A stretch of 64,000 bases of DNA from contig QUOL01000022.1 of NCBI GenBank assembly GCA_009761415.1, positions 124,001 to 188,000 on the forward strand, in the 5' to 3' direction. Shown in pieces: positions 1 to 11,400 of the stretch. This DNA is from Sarcomyxa edulis (Eukaryota; Basidiomycota; Agaricomycetes; Agaricales; Mycenaceae). Under the pieces are notes generated by a model. It did no database searches and was not told where the DNA came from. It worked only from the letters and a program-made list of their open reading frames with translations. A program made the position numbers and the translations under genes. Within the stretch, counting starts at the first letter, position 1. Each line of letters starts with the position of its first letter.

Positions 1-681
1 CTGGTTGCTCGACTAACACGGGAGACGGTGAGCGATCTCTGGGCTCTGCAGGACCATCTGCCACAACACCTTCATCTTCATCGCCGTCACTATCCTCCCC
101 TGGACGCTTGAATACCAGTTCTTTCCCGTTAACAAGCCGTCTCTTCTTTATAGGCGCGTCTGTATCTCTGCCGCCCTCTGCGCCTCTGATGCTAGTGTCT
201 TTGCTATCCTCATCCGTCGCTCCCTTGCCTTTTGACTTTCCCTTCTTCTTCTGACGTTTGGCACGGTTCTTTGCTGTCTTTGCCTCTGCAGCTTCCTCAA
301 TCTCCCGTCTTCTGCGTTCGAATTCAGCCTCCTCAATTTCCTATGGTGATATTTGGGAGTCAGTACGACCCAACGAACAAGAGAACCACGACGCACTTTC
401 TGGGCAGTTTCGTCTAGCAACTTCAGGCGCTCGTATTCCCTCCGTCTACTAGCCTTGTAAACATGAAACTCTCCACTTCCTGCACCTGCACTTGAGCCTT
501 GAACGTTCTTCATCATCTCGCGAGGTGGTCTGATGGACTTTTCTTTGGGTGGAGGGGGGACATAGGCAGGTTTTGCAGGGTCTTTGAGAAGACGTTCAAG
601 CTGCAAACGTTGTTTTTCGACGGCTGTTGGTGCATGTCGATTGACGGGTCCAGTTGTTGTCGTCGACTCAGAGGTGGACAT
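1..681 (-). CDS. PRKRIP1-like (DUF1168) protein, C-terminus cut by window edge
   Basis: This is a homologue of PRKR-interacting protein 1, a small nuclear protein found in spliceosomal C complexes. The N-terminal half carries the family signature: a lysine-poor lead, then PAYVPPPPKEK, then GSSAGAGSGEFHVYKASRRREYERLKLLDE, here as residues of exon 1 (397-681). One 56-nt intron (341-396, GTGCGT...CATAG on the minus strand) joins AQK to EIEEAEFERRRREIEEA. Exon 2 continues as a Lys/Arg-rich coiled coil (KNRAKRQKKKGKSKGKG) and an acidic tail (PGEDSDGDEDEG), and is open to base 1, so the stop lies outside the window. I chose the ATG at 679-681 (MSTSES); an in-frame ATG 18 codons upstream (MGFHKR) is possible. 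The identification rests on recalled family conservation. Confidence 0.88.
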
Positions 682-1340
682 GGCTTTTGGCAGACAACCC
701 CAAATACCGGTAGTCCGTTTATGGAAGCCCATCACGTGCAGTATTCCCACGATTGAGGAGAAATCTAAATTTCGATCACACGCTTCTCTTGCGCTTCTCC
801 TCTCTTCTCCTGTCATTGGTTGTTCCACACCAACTATCGAGACATCACGTACCACCGGAATATTTATGGGTACAGTTCTTGATTTTTGTTCAGTACTCGA
901 GAGAGAGCAAGCTCATCTGACTGTTTAGGAGACTTGATCTCGTGAACTGAGTCAGTGAATATCTTTCCACAGGCGTAGTAGGCCGCGTTGATTCCGCGAT
1001 CATGGAAGAGGAGACGGCCATCCCGGAGGTAAAAATGGATTAGGCCCTGTAGTTGTCATTTAACGCTAATTCCGGCATACTTCCGCCCAAGTCTCAGCTC
1101 ATTCTAGGAGGTCCTCAGATGATGTTACTGGCGCATATACAGTTACTTGCTTCACGGGTCGATACACACGGAGTCTTTTAGCTGACAGGGACCAAATCAG
1201 AGATCTTCGAACCTTTAGGAGATTTCGGAACATACGCATTCAGTGTCTCCGCCTCCTACCTCCTATAGACATTGCTCTTGGCCATAAAAACCAAGACCAT
1301 GTCGAATTATTGCATTCCCCTCCACCTCACGCCGAAGAGA
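682..1340. other. Intergenic region upstream of the first AA14 gene
   Basis: There is no supported gene. The last about 130 bp (from about 1211) hold a block that recurs almost unchanged upstream of the second AA14 gene (see the repeat entry), with a TATA-like ATAAAAACC near 1283, about 58 bp before the ATG. Confidence 0.5.
1211..1302 (+). repeat. Co-duplicated promoter block, copy A
   Basis: This stretch matches 3064-3166 closely: both contain TTTAGGAGAT, CGCATT(C)AG(G)TGTCTC, GCCTCCTACCTCCT, TCTTGGCC and a TATA-like ATAAAA followed by CCAAGACCA. It lies directly upstream of the AA14 copy A start and shows that the duplication carried the promoter with it. Shared elements between the copies are candidates for regulatory sites. 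Confidence 0.65.
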
Positions 1341-2945
1341 ATGCGTACGTCAATTATTGGATCTCTCGCCTTTGTCGGTTTCGTTCAGGGTCATATCGCC
1401 GCATGGAACAAAGGTATGCAATATCCAGCCTCATGTTTCTACGCGGTCTCAATATTTATTTCCCCCCTAGGAATGTACTGTTTCAAAGGAACCAGCGGGT
1501 AGGTATCAAACGAGCTCCACAGCGTTCCAAGTGCTTACAAAAAATAGGTCCGATGATCCCAACACGAACGAGGCGGTCAACCCATTGTACATGGTTCGTT
1601 TTTACCTTTATTGGGGGACTTCAACTTCTTATTTAGACGCAATTCCACAGCTTACAAAATCTGATTGGTGGTTCCATCACGTCAACGGCGTACGCCTTCT
1701 GATCACTGAACTACAGTGGTCGTCTCTGATGCTAGTGTTCGTTTCTAGTGCGACAAATTTCCTCCTGATTCCGGAAACTTCTTGACAATGTACGTCCGCG
1801 TCATCTTCCGTTCCAATTCCTCAATATAACATATGTCTCTATAGTCCCTCTGGCGGATCATTCACCGTCGAACTCGCGACAAACAGAGCCTTCACCACCT
1901 TCTCCAACAACGGTGCCCAGGCGGGTCTCTATCCAGATGGAAGCGCTCACCCTGGTCTAGGATCCACTGGCGACTGCATCACAGATCCCAACAGTGAGAA
2001 ACCTCCCTGAACTCGTGGTCTCTCTCGATTTACAACCTTAAATTTAGTTCATACCAAGAATCAGGGTATGGCCTCCGGGACCGCTTTCGCCATCTCCTAC
2101 CAGGTATGTTCATGACTATTCTCTCAATATCTCACACTTAATCTCAATACTCGCTCTAGTCCGATCTTTCGAAAGTCACTCCTGAAAACCTTGTCGTTTT
2201 CTCTGTCTTGAGGAAGTACGCCTTTCTATATGCCCTCACCTAGCCTTGCTATGCTGACGAGTTTTCTCCTCAAAGCACCGTCTGGCAACGTAAGGCGACT
2301 TATGAAGCACCTCTACTCCCTGCATGCCCTGCTGGCGGCTGCATCTGTGCTGTACGTCTCCCGTCCATGTACACACTCCTTCTGCATTCTGACAACCTTC
2401 TTTTCGCAATTGACAGTGGGGTTGGGTACGTATTCTTAGAGTCACTTGCTAAGATGCAAAATATTCACCACTTTTGAATTGACCACTTCCAGATTCCCAA
2501 CGGGTGAGTCATCTACGTTCCACTTCTTTATATTCAGCTAATAAACGTCGTGCTTACAGTTGTGGAACACCCAACATGTACATGGAAGGATTCCGTTGCA
2601 AGGTCACCGGTGCAAGCGGGTCCGTCTCCCTCGCCGCCGCCAAGCCCGCCAAATGGTGTGAAGGTAATCCCAAAGCCTGCGTCACTGGCGCAAAACAGAT
2701 GCTTTTTTGGAACCAAGCCGATGGGAACAACATCGAAGTCAGTGGCTACGACCAGGCTGGAGACCCAAAGTCTCCTGCGTACAACTCGAAGTGTGGTTTC
2801 TCCAACGGTTCGTTTTGTTCATATTTGTTCACTATTGGGTACTCGTCTCTCGCTGATTGTTCTTCATGTTCTAGGTGCTCAGCACGATATTTTCACCGGG
2901 GGACTACGCAGAGACTCGGTGGGACACAATGTCAACGAGTTGTAG
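1341..2945 (+). CDS. AA14-type lytic polysaccharide monooxygenase, copy A
   Basis: This is a predicted secreted copper-dependent oxidase of the AA14 family, whose characterised members cleave xylan on cellulose in wood-decay fungi. A 17-residue signal peptide ([17 protein letters not shown]) is followed by His as the first mature residue ([11 protein letters not shown]), the usual LPMO copper-brace ligand. Family blocks follow: [39 protein letters not shown], a candidate second copper His in [19 protein letters not shown], then [26 protein letters not shown] and [15 protein letters not shown]. The message needs about 12 short introns; all the ones I traced are GT-AG and keep frame, for example after NKG (from 1398), after GTSG and inside the SPxGC segment. 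The stop is at 2943-2945. It is a tandem duplicate of the gene at 3223-4805. I see no disruption. Substrate is inferred from the family. Confidence 0.82.
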
Positions 2946-3063
2946 GTCCGTACGGCTTGCTTGTTTCTCTCCTTGTATATTATCTACATACACTCTCTGC
3001 TCTGGTTACGATCTGAATATCTATCAGCTCATTATTTATATCCATCTTTTTCGCATTCAGTCA

Positions 3064-3166
3064 ATTTTTAGGAGATCTCGGAAATTACGCATTAGGTGTC
3101 TCTGCCTCCTACCTCCTTTAGTTCTTGGTCTTGGCCGGACACTCATATAAAACCAAGACCACGTCC
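3064..3166 (+). repeat. Co-duplicated promoter block, copy B
   Basis: This is the partner of 1211-1302, upstream of AA14 copy B. The TATA version here is CATATAAAACC. The 3' flanks of both genes also match (CTGCTC(T/C)GGTTACG and TCAGCTCATTAT, about 2994-3035 and 4865-4905). The duplicated unit is therefore about 1.85 kb, and the two copies abut. Confidence 0.65.
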
Positions 3167-3222
3167 AAGACTACGTCTGAGGTTTGTTCAGACTGCCTTC
3201 TCTCTACCTTACACCGAAGAAT

Positions 3223-4805
3223 ATGCGTTCGTTACTCATCGGATCACTCGCTTTCGTCGGTTTCGTCCAGGGCCATGTTGCTGCATGGAACAAAGGTGCG
3301 TGATACCCATCCCATAACTTCGCGCATTGCTGACCAAGTCCTTCTAGGAATGTACTGCTTCAAAGGAACTAGCGGGTGCGTGGCGTATGTGTTCTGACAC
3401 ACTTCAATTACTCACACCCACACAGATCCGATGATCCCAACACGAACGAAGCAGTCAATCCACTGTACATGGTATGTCTTCAATCTATTAGGAGATTCGG
3501 CCTCCATCCTGACGTAATTGCACAGATGAAAAAATCTGATTGGTGGTTCCATCACTACAATGGCGTACGTTCTTGCTCATCGTGTCTTGCGGTCATTCCT
3601 CATGATATCGTCCGTCTATAGTGTGACAAATTTCCTCCTGATTCCGGAAAATTCCTGACAATGTACGTCCGCGCCATCTTATGTTCCAACTCCCCAATAA
3701 CATACGTCTCTATAGCCCCTCTGGCGGATCCTTCACCGTCGAGATCGCGACGAACAGAGCCTTCACAACTTTCTCCAACAACGGAGCTCAGGCAGGCCTC
3801 TACCCAGATGGAAGCTCTCACCCTGGTCTAGGCTCCTCCGGCGAATGTATAACTGATCCTAACAGTACGGTCTTTTTCTCACCGTTGATCTTCACCCATT
3901 TCTAATCCCGAATCTAGTTCACACTAAGGACCAGGGTATGGCTTCAGGGACTGCTTTTGCTATCTCCTACCAGGTATGTTCTCGTCCTTGCAACAACTCT
4001 CCTTGAATCCTAACCCTTGCATCAGTCCGATCTTTCGAAAGTCACCCCAGAAAACCTCGTCGTGTTTTCTGTTCTCAAGAAGTACGTTTCGATCTCTTCT
4101 ACTCGAATCGGTATGCTGATTAGCTCATGTCTCTTCAAAGCACCGTCTGGCAACGTAAAGCTACTTATCAGGCTCCTTTGCTCCCTACATGCCCTGCTGG
4201 CGGTTGTATTTGTGCTGTAAGTGTTCATATCTTGTATCGATTTCACCCCCCACTCATAGTCACCTCTTTTTCACTCCACAGTGGGGTTGGGTACGTCTAC
4301 TTTACGCCACTTTTGTTTTCAAGCGCTCGAAATAATCTTCTCTTGTTTCACCCTACGCAGATCCCCAATGGGTGAGCAAATCAAACTCTCGTTAATCAGA
4401 CTCAGCACTAATAAAGACAATGTTAGTTGCGGTACACCCAACATGTACATGGAAGGCTTCCGTTGCAAAGTTACCGGCGCAAAAGGATCCGTCACCCTCG
4501 CCGCCGCCAAGCCCGCTAAATGGTGTGAAGGCAACACTTCCGCCTGCGTCTCTGGTGCCAAACAGATGCTATTCTGGAACCAACTCGACGGAAACAACAT
4601 CAAAGTCAGTGGTTATGACCAAGCCGGAGATCCGAAATCTCCTGCGTACAACTCGAAGTGTGGATTCAAAGCTGGTATGTTCATCCGTTTCTACATGTCC
4701 AGGATTGTTCTTTATACCGATCCCAATTCAACAGGTGCTCAGCATGATATCTTCTCTGGGGGATTACGCAGAGACTCCGTGGGACACGATGTCAACGACT
4801 TGTAG
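3223..4805 (+). CDS. AA14-type lytic polysaccharide monooxygenase, copy B
   Basis: This is the second head-to-tail AA14 paralogue. The signal peptide [17 protein letters not shown] is followed by mature HVAAWNKGMYCFKG with N-terminal His. The same conserved blocks and intron positions as copy A appear: [122 protein letters not shown], ending [14 protein letters not shown]. Differences from copy A are mostly conservative (for example SSH for SAH, KGSVTL for SGSVSL), so both look under selection. A CATATAAAACC box lies about 75 bp before the ATG. It is likely secreted and active on the same polymer class, possibly with different expression. Confidence 0.82.
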
Positions 4806-4944
4806 GATCGGCCACTTTAATATCTTTCTCACCTATTCTGTCCTTGTACAATATTTACACACATTCGCTGCTCCGGTTACGGCTTGAACTTTGAGTCAGC
4901 TCATTATCTATCTACATCCCACGATCCTTTCCAAGATCTATGTA

Positions 4945-5706
4945 TCAGTGTGTACTATACTTTTTAGCCATAAGCGTACGCACGCGTTCTTTTCCGCCTC
5001 CCTCCCAGTCATCCCAACACAAACTCAGTACAACCGTGTCCCTACCCAAACAACCCTCTTTTGAATCCACACGGCTCTCCTTTCCTTCCTTCCCTTGCCT
5101 CAACACTCTATCCCACCTCAATACACCCTCCCTCACGAACCCTAATCTCTCTCCCGCGGCAGCACTCGCTTTATTGGACCCATGCGTCTTCCACGCTACT
5201 CGTCTTAAACCCAACCCTCCAGCCGAAGGAAGTTCCAACAAGTAATGAAGGAGTAACCCGACCGCGTTCGTCGTGACATGCGTGCGGTGGAACTCTGGTA
5301 AGATCAGGATCCATCCGATCTCAGCAGACAAGTTCGTGGGAGAGGCGTCCATAATTGAGATGACCCCTGCGAGCACCTCCGCTCCGGGAAGTGTCATTTT
5401 GTCGATGACAGCGAAGAGTACCTGGTTTGAATTTTGTCGAAAGACACCTTCTACGAACTCGGTCTGTAAGTCGTCTAAGGAGGTGTATGGCCCGTATGCG
5501 AGAAATCGCCATATTTCGGGGTGCTTCAGTTGTGCGGCAAAAAATGCTGGACCGTGAATTGAAGCCTATACGTATGTGAAGAATATCAATGGTGAGTGTC
5601 TAGTCCTAATGAGTGAATTACTGACGATGTATGGGGTGAGTTTGAGCTTATCATTCTCTAGGACTTGGATGGGGAAGCAGAAATCGAGATCGGAAGTGTC
5701 TGACAT
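4945..5706 (-). CDS. GNAT-family N-acetyltransferase
   Basis: This is a predicted cytosolic acetyltransferase of the GNAT fold, in the group resembling bacterial ribosomal-protein serine acetyltransferases. It has two exons, 5626-5706 (MSDTSDLDFCF...LTPYI) and 4945-5565, joined across a 60-nt intron (5566-5625; GTCAGT donor). The result is 233 aa. Visible blocks are HPEIWRFLAYGPYTS, LFAVIDK, AGVISIMDAS, then AEIGWILILPEFHRTHVTTNA (beta4 and acetyl-CoA loop region), and ...RRVAWKTHGSNKASAAAGERLGFVREGVLRWDRVL, the typical Asn/Ala/Leu-Gly-F motif. A TATA box (CTATATATAC, 5743-5752) sits about 40 bp upstream of the ATG. The acyl acceptor cannot be read from the sequence. Confidence 0.85.
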
Positions 5707-5742
5707 TGTACTTCTGTTCTGCAGAGTCCTGCAGATACTTGC

Positions 5743-5752
5743 CTATATATAC
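5743..5752 (-). promoter_or_regulatory. TATA box of the GNAT gene
   Basis: The motif reads GTATATATAG on the minus strand, 37-46 bp before the start codon at 5706. Position and sequence fit a fungal core promoter. Confidence 0.5.
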
Positions 5753-6016
5753 GATCTACGATGACTCGAGTCATTTGAGCATTGGCGACTGACTGACTCA
5801 GTCCTGATTATAGAATGGATGTCAGCTGGTCATCAATGCAAATAAGTACCCCAGAATGATTGCCGTTTGATAGCAGATCGACGATAAGATAATTTTGGTG
5901 GGACGTGCGTTGAGAATGACCAGAGAATGAGTCCATCATGAAAACGTTATTATGATATGAAAAACACCTAGTAGATACAGCGAGAAAGAGATGCGAGGCA
6001 ACAGAGGAACAACCAA

Positions 6017-7077
6017 TCAGACCACTGATGAAGGGAACGATGTCAGTGGCTGAACGTAGAAGCAACAAAATGATAGACATACGCAGAACAGCGTTGATGC
6101 ACCCATCGTTTTCCGGATTATTCGTGATCTGGGCGTACTTTCCGAAAACGACTTTACCACCAGTGGTGACCATGCCAAGCTCGGAGACATTGACTTCTAT
6201 TACAGTTCCTTTAGTCATGACGCCGAGCTGGGTGTACATGGGCGACTGTGGATTCTTTTTCACTCCGAGGATTTGGAGTTGGAATGTCGCTTTAAGATCG
6301 GCTGTAGAAAGTGTCAATGCTATTGGAGGGAGGGATAAAGAGCTGGCGAATACGTACGATGTGTGACGTTGGCTTTCTTGTACCGCAATGCCATCGGTCT
6401 GATAAATCTCTCCATTTTTACAGGCTTTCTCGTGAAACCTTCACCGACAAACGTAGCCTTCGTTACCATCCGTTTCCATGCCTTGCTCTTACTTTTTCCG
6501 GTTTTCAACACCTTGAACATCTCGTCCTCCGCAATACCTCTCACTCTGGGAAGAGGTACAGCATACTTGGCAGCCTTGTCTTTCCGCTTCTGCTTGATAG
6601 CAGTCGACAAAGCCTTGGCGTCCTTCTGGCCCTCTCGGTCCAACAAATACGTAGGCAATGCACCATCTGGTACTTGTGATGAGTCGGCCTGTTTGACGTT
6701 CCGTTCGTCGTGAGCTTTGAGAGTTTTCTTGAGTTGTACTTTCTCGGCATGGCGTTTGGCGTGGAGAAGTTTTCCCTTTATACCGAATGCCTTTTGTGCG
6801 TATGCAGAATCACGATGAACAGCACGAGCTTCACGCTTTCGTCTGTCAGGTGTGGTTAAGATAAAGATAGGATGATAGGGCTGTTAACGCACTTGCGCTC
6901 AAAGTAATCCAACCGCCGACCATGTCGCTTGATAGATTCCTCGATGTACTCGTTCTAAACAGGTTTTTTTGGGTTTGTGAGTTCCAATATACGATTCGGG
7001 GGTCAAATGTACAATACCTGGGGCTATAGAAAAGTCAGTAAAAGACAAGACGACTGCTGAAGAAACTAACATACCAT
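6017..7077 (-). CDS. NSA2: Ribosome biogenesis protein NSA2
   Basis: Nsa2 is a nucleolar factor needed for 27S pre-rRNA processing and 60S assembly, with an S8e-like fold. The spliced product is 260 aa, the usual length (yeast 261), reading [19 protein letters not shown]..., [76 protein letters not shown], ending [11 protein letters not shown]. Exons on the minus strand are 7075-7077 (the ATG alone), 7018-7023 (Pro-Gln, 6 nt), 6893-6954, 6358-6842, 6083-6301 and 6017-6024. Total length is divisible by three and every junction is GT-AG. The start is 142 bp from the divergent YIP1 start, so the two share a promoter region. Confidence 0.93.
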
Positions 7078-7219
7078 GATTGCAGAAAGAGAACAGGAGG
7101 AAGGCACAGAATTATTTCCAGGGATTCTCGCGCTTTTCGGTCACGCTTGGTCACACACGGCCTGCGCGACCTCCTCCACGTCTGCAAACTCATTTCAGTA
7201 CAACTCACCTTTTTCCACA

Positions 7220-8195
<976 letters not shown>

Positions 8196-8417
8196 CGTGA
8201 GCGACAGTATACAGGGGTTCTATACGCAGCCATATAAAATACATAATTTATGGTACGAATGACCTTGGGCAGAGGCATCTGAGATGCACAAAATACAATA
8301 CCAGGTTCGTGCTGATCCATATCTCGTCCCAACCATGACCACAGCGTCAGTAGCAATGCATTATGAATTAGAGGTAAGGTATGTACAACGGATACGTCAT
8401 TATATACGAACTCGAGA
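8196..8417. other. Short convergent intergenic region
   Basis: About 220 bp lie between the ends of YIP1 and CSF1. I see no gene here. Confidence 0.4.
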
Positions 8418-11400
8418 TCATTTGTTTCCAGCCAACAACTGCCTACTGTACAGCTTCAAGAGCATATCCATGATCTCCTCCAATGGAGCCGTCGCATACT
8501 CGTTCACGTACTGTGGCAAAGAGTCTTCTAGATTGAATCCAGCCTTCTTCATAAAGAACGGATGCATGACATCAGGCGTAGCCTCGCCCAGCTGCCGCAT
8601 CGTCAATCGTTCAATATGTCGATTGCGAGGTTTATAGATTATACCTGTTTGTTTTCTGATTCCTGCCTTCGCGGTAGTGGGGCTGGTATCTGTATCGAGG
8701 GGTGGTACACGAGGTGGATCAAAAGATAGACTTGGATTCTGGTCCTGCTCTCGTAGAGGTGGAATAGGAAAAGCCTGCGCAGCTGCAGAAGCTGTCTTGG
8801 GTGCTTCAGGACTTGCGACTGCTGATAATGGAGTGCTGAGGGGCAGCGTAGCCGATCTCTGACCCTCCATTAGCTGGATCGATTCAGGTACTTTTTTGCG
8901 GAGCGCAGTCATAGTGGGTGACGATCCCGTCAACACAGTCCGCCAATCCGCTGTGGCGCGCACCTGATCCATCTCTCGAGTAAGGTTCTTTCGAAGGACA
9001 GTCAGCCACGAGTATAATGATACATTGAGGGTGATGTATATATCTTCGACGTCGCGCATTCCGGCTCGCCTCACAAATTCGCTATTGAAGTCGTAGACAA
9101 GGGATACTGAGGCGTCTTCTGGGTCTCGAGATTCTTCGCTGACCATGTGCATGTTCATGGATGGTAGGCCCACTATGGTGGCTTCCGGTGCACCTTTCAG
9201 TATCAGCATCAACCATGTCTTGCCGTCTGAATACGCGGCGTCTGCTGTACCAATGGCCCCATGGTTGAGCTGGCCGAATTTAGAGATGGTCATGGAAGAA
9301 AACGAGAGATGGAGGTCCCTTTCCGCTGGATTCGTCTCAGATCCAACGAGCCTGTCTAGTCGTGCTTCTACATCCTGACCAATGAATTGTGCGGTTTCCG
9401 GGTCACCCATTGTTCGCGGAAACACTACCAGGCGGAGCAGATCTAGACGGAGGCTCATGTGCTGGCTGATTGCATAAGATAAACCTGTATCGACAGCCTC
9501 CTGGAACCTGCTTCGAGCTGAAACGAGCATAGCGTTGGCTACAGTCGACAGAGGGTTGTCAGGCTTCGGTGAGCGAGTCACTCGGAAGGCTTTGGACTCG
9601 CGGCTGGCGCCTTGGCGTTGAGCGTCCAAGTTTGCCCTGAATTTGTTGGCGTAGGACATCAATTTGGGAATCGTACCGACGGTGACTACGGCCACAATCT
9701 CGCTGCCTGCGACATTGAACGAAAGGCGTAAGGGGTGGTCAGTGTGGGCCTGACTTGAGGCAGAGGACCAATCATCGAATACCTCTACCTTCAGAGGCTC
9801 AGCCCTTGAAGTGAATTGAAGTCAGAGGATCGAGATAGACCTTAAAATGGCTGAAAGACTGACCGGTAATGGATAAGCTTCTGGTGGTCAGATTCAAGCA
9901 TAGCGACTAATGCGCCACTGGTCAAGTTAATTTCTAGCATCTTGGTCTTCGTTACACCATCGCTGCCAGCTACCCTGCGAATCGTTTGGAAGACACAATT
10001 TGGCACCTCAGCGTGTCCTGAAACATTCCCTTTGGCAGTAATGGAGACATCCGCGACTGATAATGAGACATCACTCATAGACTCTGTCAGGTTTGTTCTC
10101 ATCAACGCATTCGTAAGGTCGAGAGATATGGCACTGATTGACTGTCCGAGGTCAATGTCGAGTTTGATATGTCGTATGCGAAGGAGTACTAGGGAGGTGA
10201 ATTCTTGTTTAGACGACGGAGGGCCCTTGGTGGGTGAGTTTCGGGGGGATTTGGCTTCTGTACCGCTCTGTGGGATGAATATTGGGATACGGTCCAACCA
10301 AACTGCCTTGAAACAAAGAACATCCTGTAAACGGGAAAATCTGATTCCACCTGCAAACTCAGTGTCCAATACCACAGAGACCGAGTTGATCATCCCAGAG
10401 CCTGAGTCCAGCTTAGCGAACATCACCGAGAATGCCAGGTTCCGCGCATCAAGCCGTACACAGTCCTCACTCAAGAAACCATGCTTGAGTCCTACCGTCA
10501 GCCCGCCCACGCTTCCACTGAATGTTATCTTTCTTGCCCCAGGTGAGATATTGACTACGAAGCCACCGCTATCCCAGTTAAGACCAGCGATGACGTTGAC
10601 GTCTGGCTGGCAGGTCAGTTCAAGTTTAGACTGGTCAATCCGTAGACTGAAACTAATCTGCATGCTAGACCCTCCGTTGGTATCACGACGAACAGAATTG
10701 ACTGCGGGAACAGCAAGCCTTTGCGGTTGCAAATTGACATTGACTTTGCGCATGCGAGCTTCCACGCGTGCAACAAGCTCGGTGACGAACGGCAAGAGGG
10801 TTGGCCTTAGTTTATTCTCGCTTGAATGAATGGTGCTTTTGAACATCAGAACAGATCGCGACATCTCTTGGCTCCCTTGCTCGCACAGAGCAGAAGTAGC
10901 ACGATATTCACCCCAGACCGAAACGACAGGAAGACCGAATATCTCTGCTCCTATGTCCAGAGCCTTTTTGTCCGATAGTTGGTGAAGGCCACTAAGAGAT
11001 TTCGACCTTGATGCTTTGGAAGCCGAGTTGTTATAGACACGGACTTTTCCGCTAAGGAAAGTGAGAGATAGAACGAAATTCGATGTTGGACCAGCATTAT
11101 GGGGTTTTTCCGAAGTCTCGTCGGCCGTTGGAGCGGGCTCGATAGAGGGAGTGTTGGGGAGGCTTGCTGCCAACTGATCAACGCGATCTTTCCCCTGACG
11201 GTATACGTCGATCAAAGAGAAAACATAGTCTGGGATAGCAGGATCGAGCTCGAGGATGAAGCCACTGACGTCAGCTACGATAGAGATGTGTTGCGCTATG
11301 GTAGATCCGTTGGATCGAAGTCGGGCTTCCATCTCGGGATATATCAGTCGATTCCTTGTCTGATGAGTATCCCCTGCGAAATCGCTTGATACAGATTGTC

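Noticed and set aside
9942..10829. 295-codon open frame on the + strand
   Set aside because: It is antisense to a well-supported CSF1 exon (9864-11405) and has no family features.
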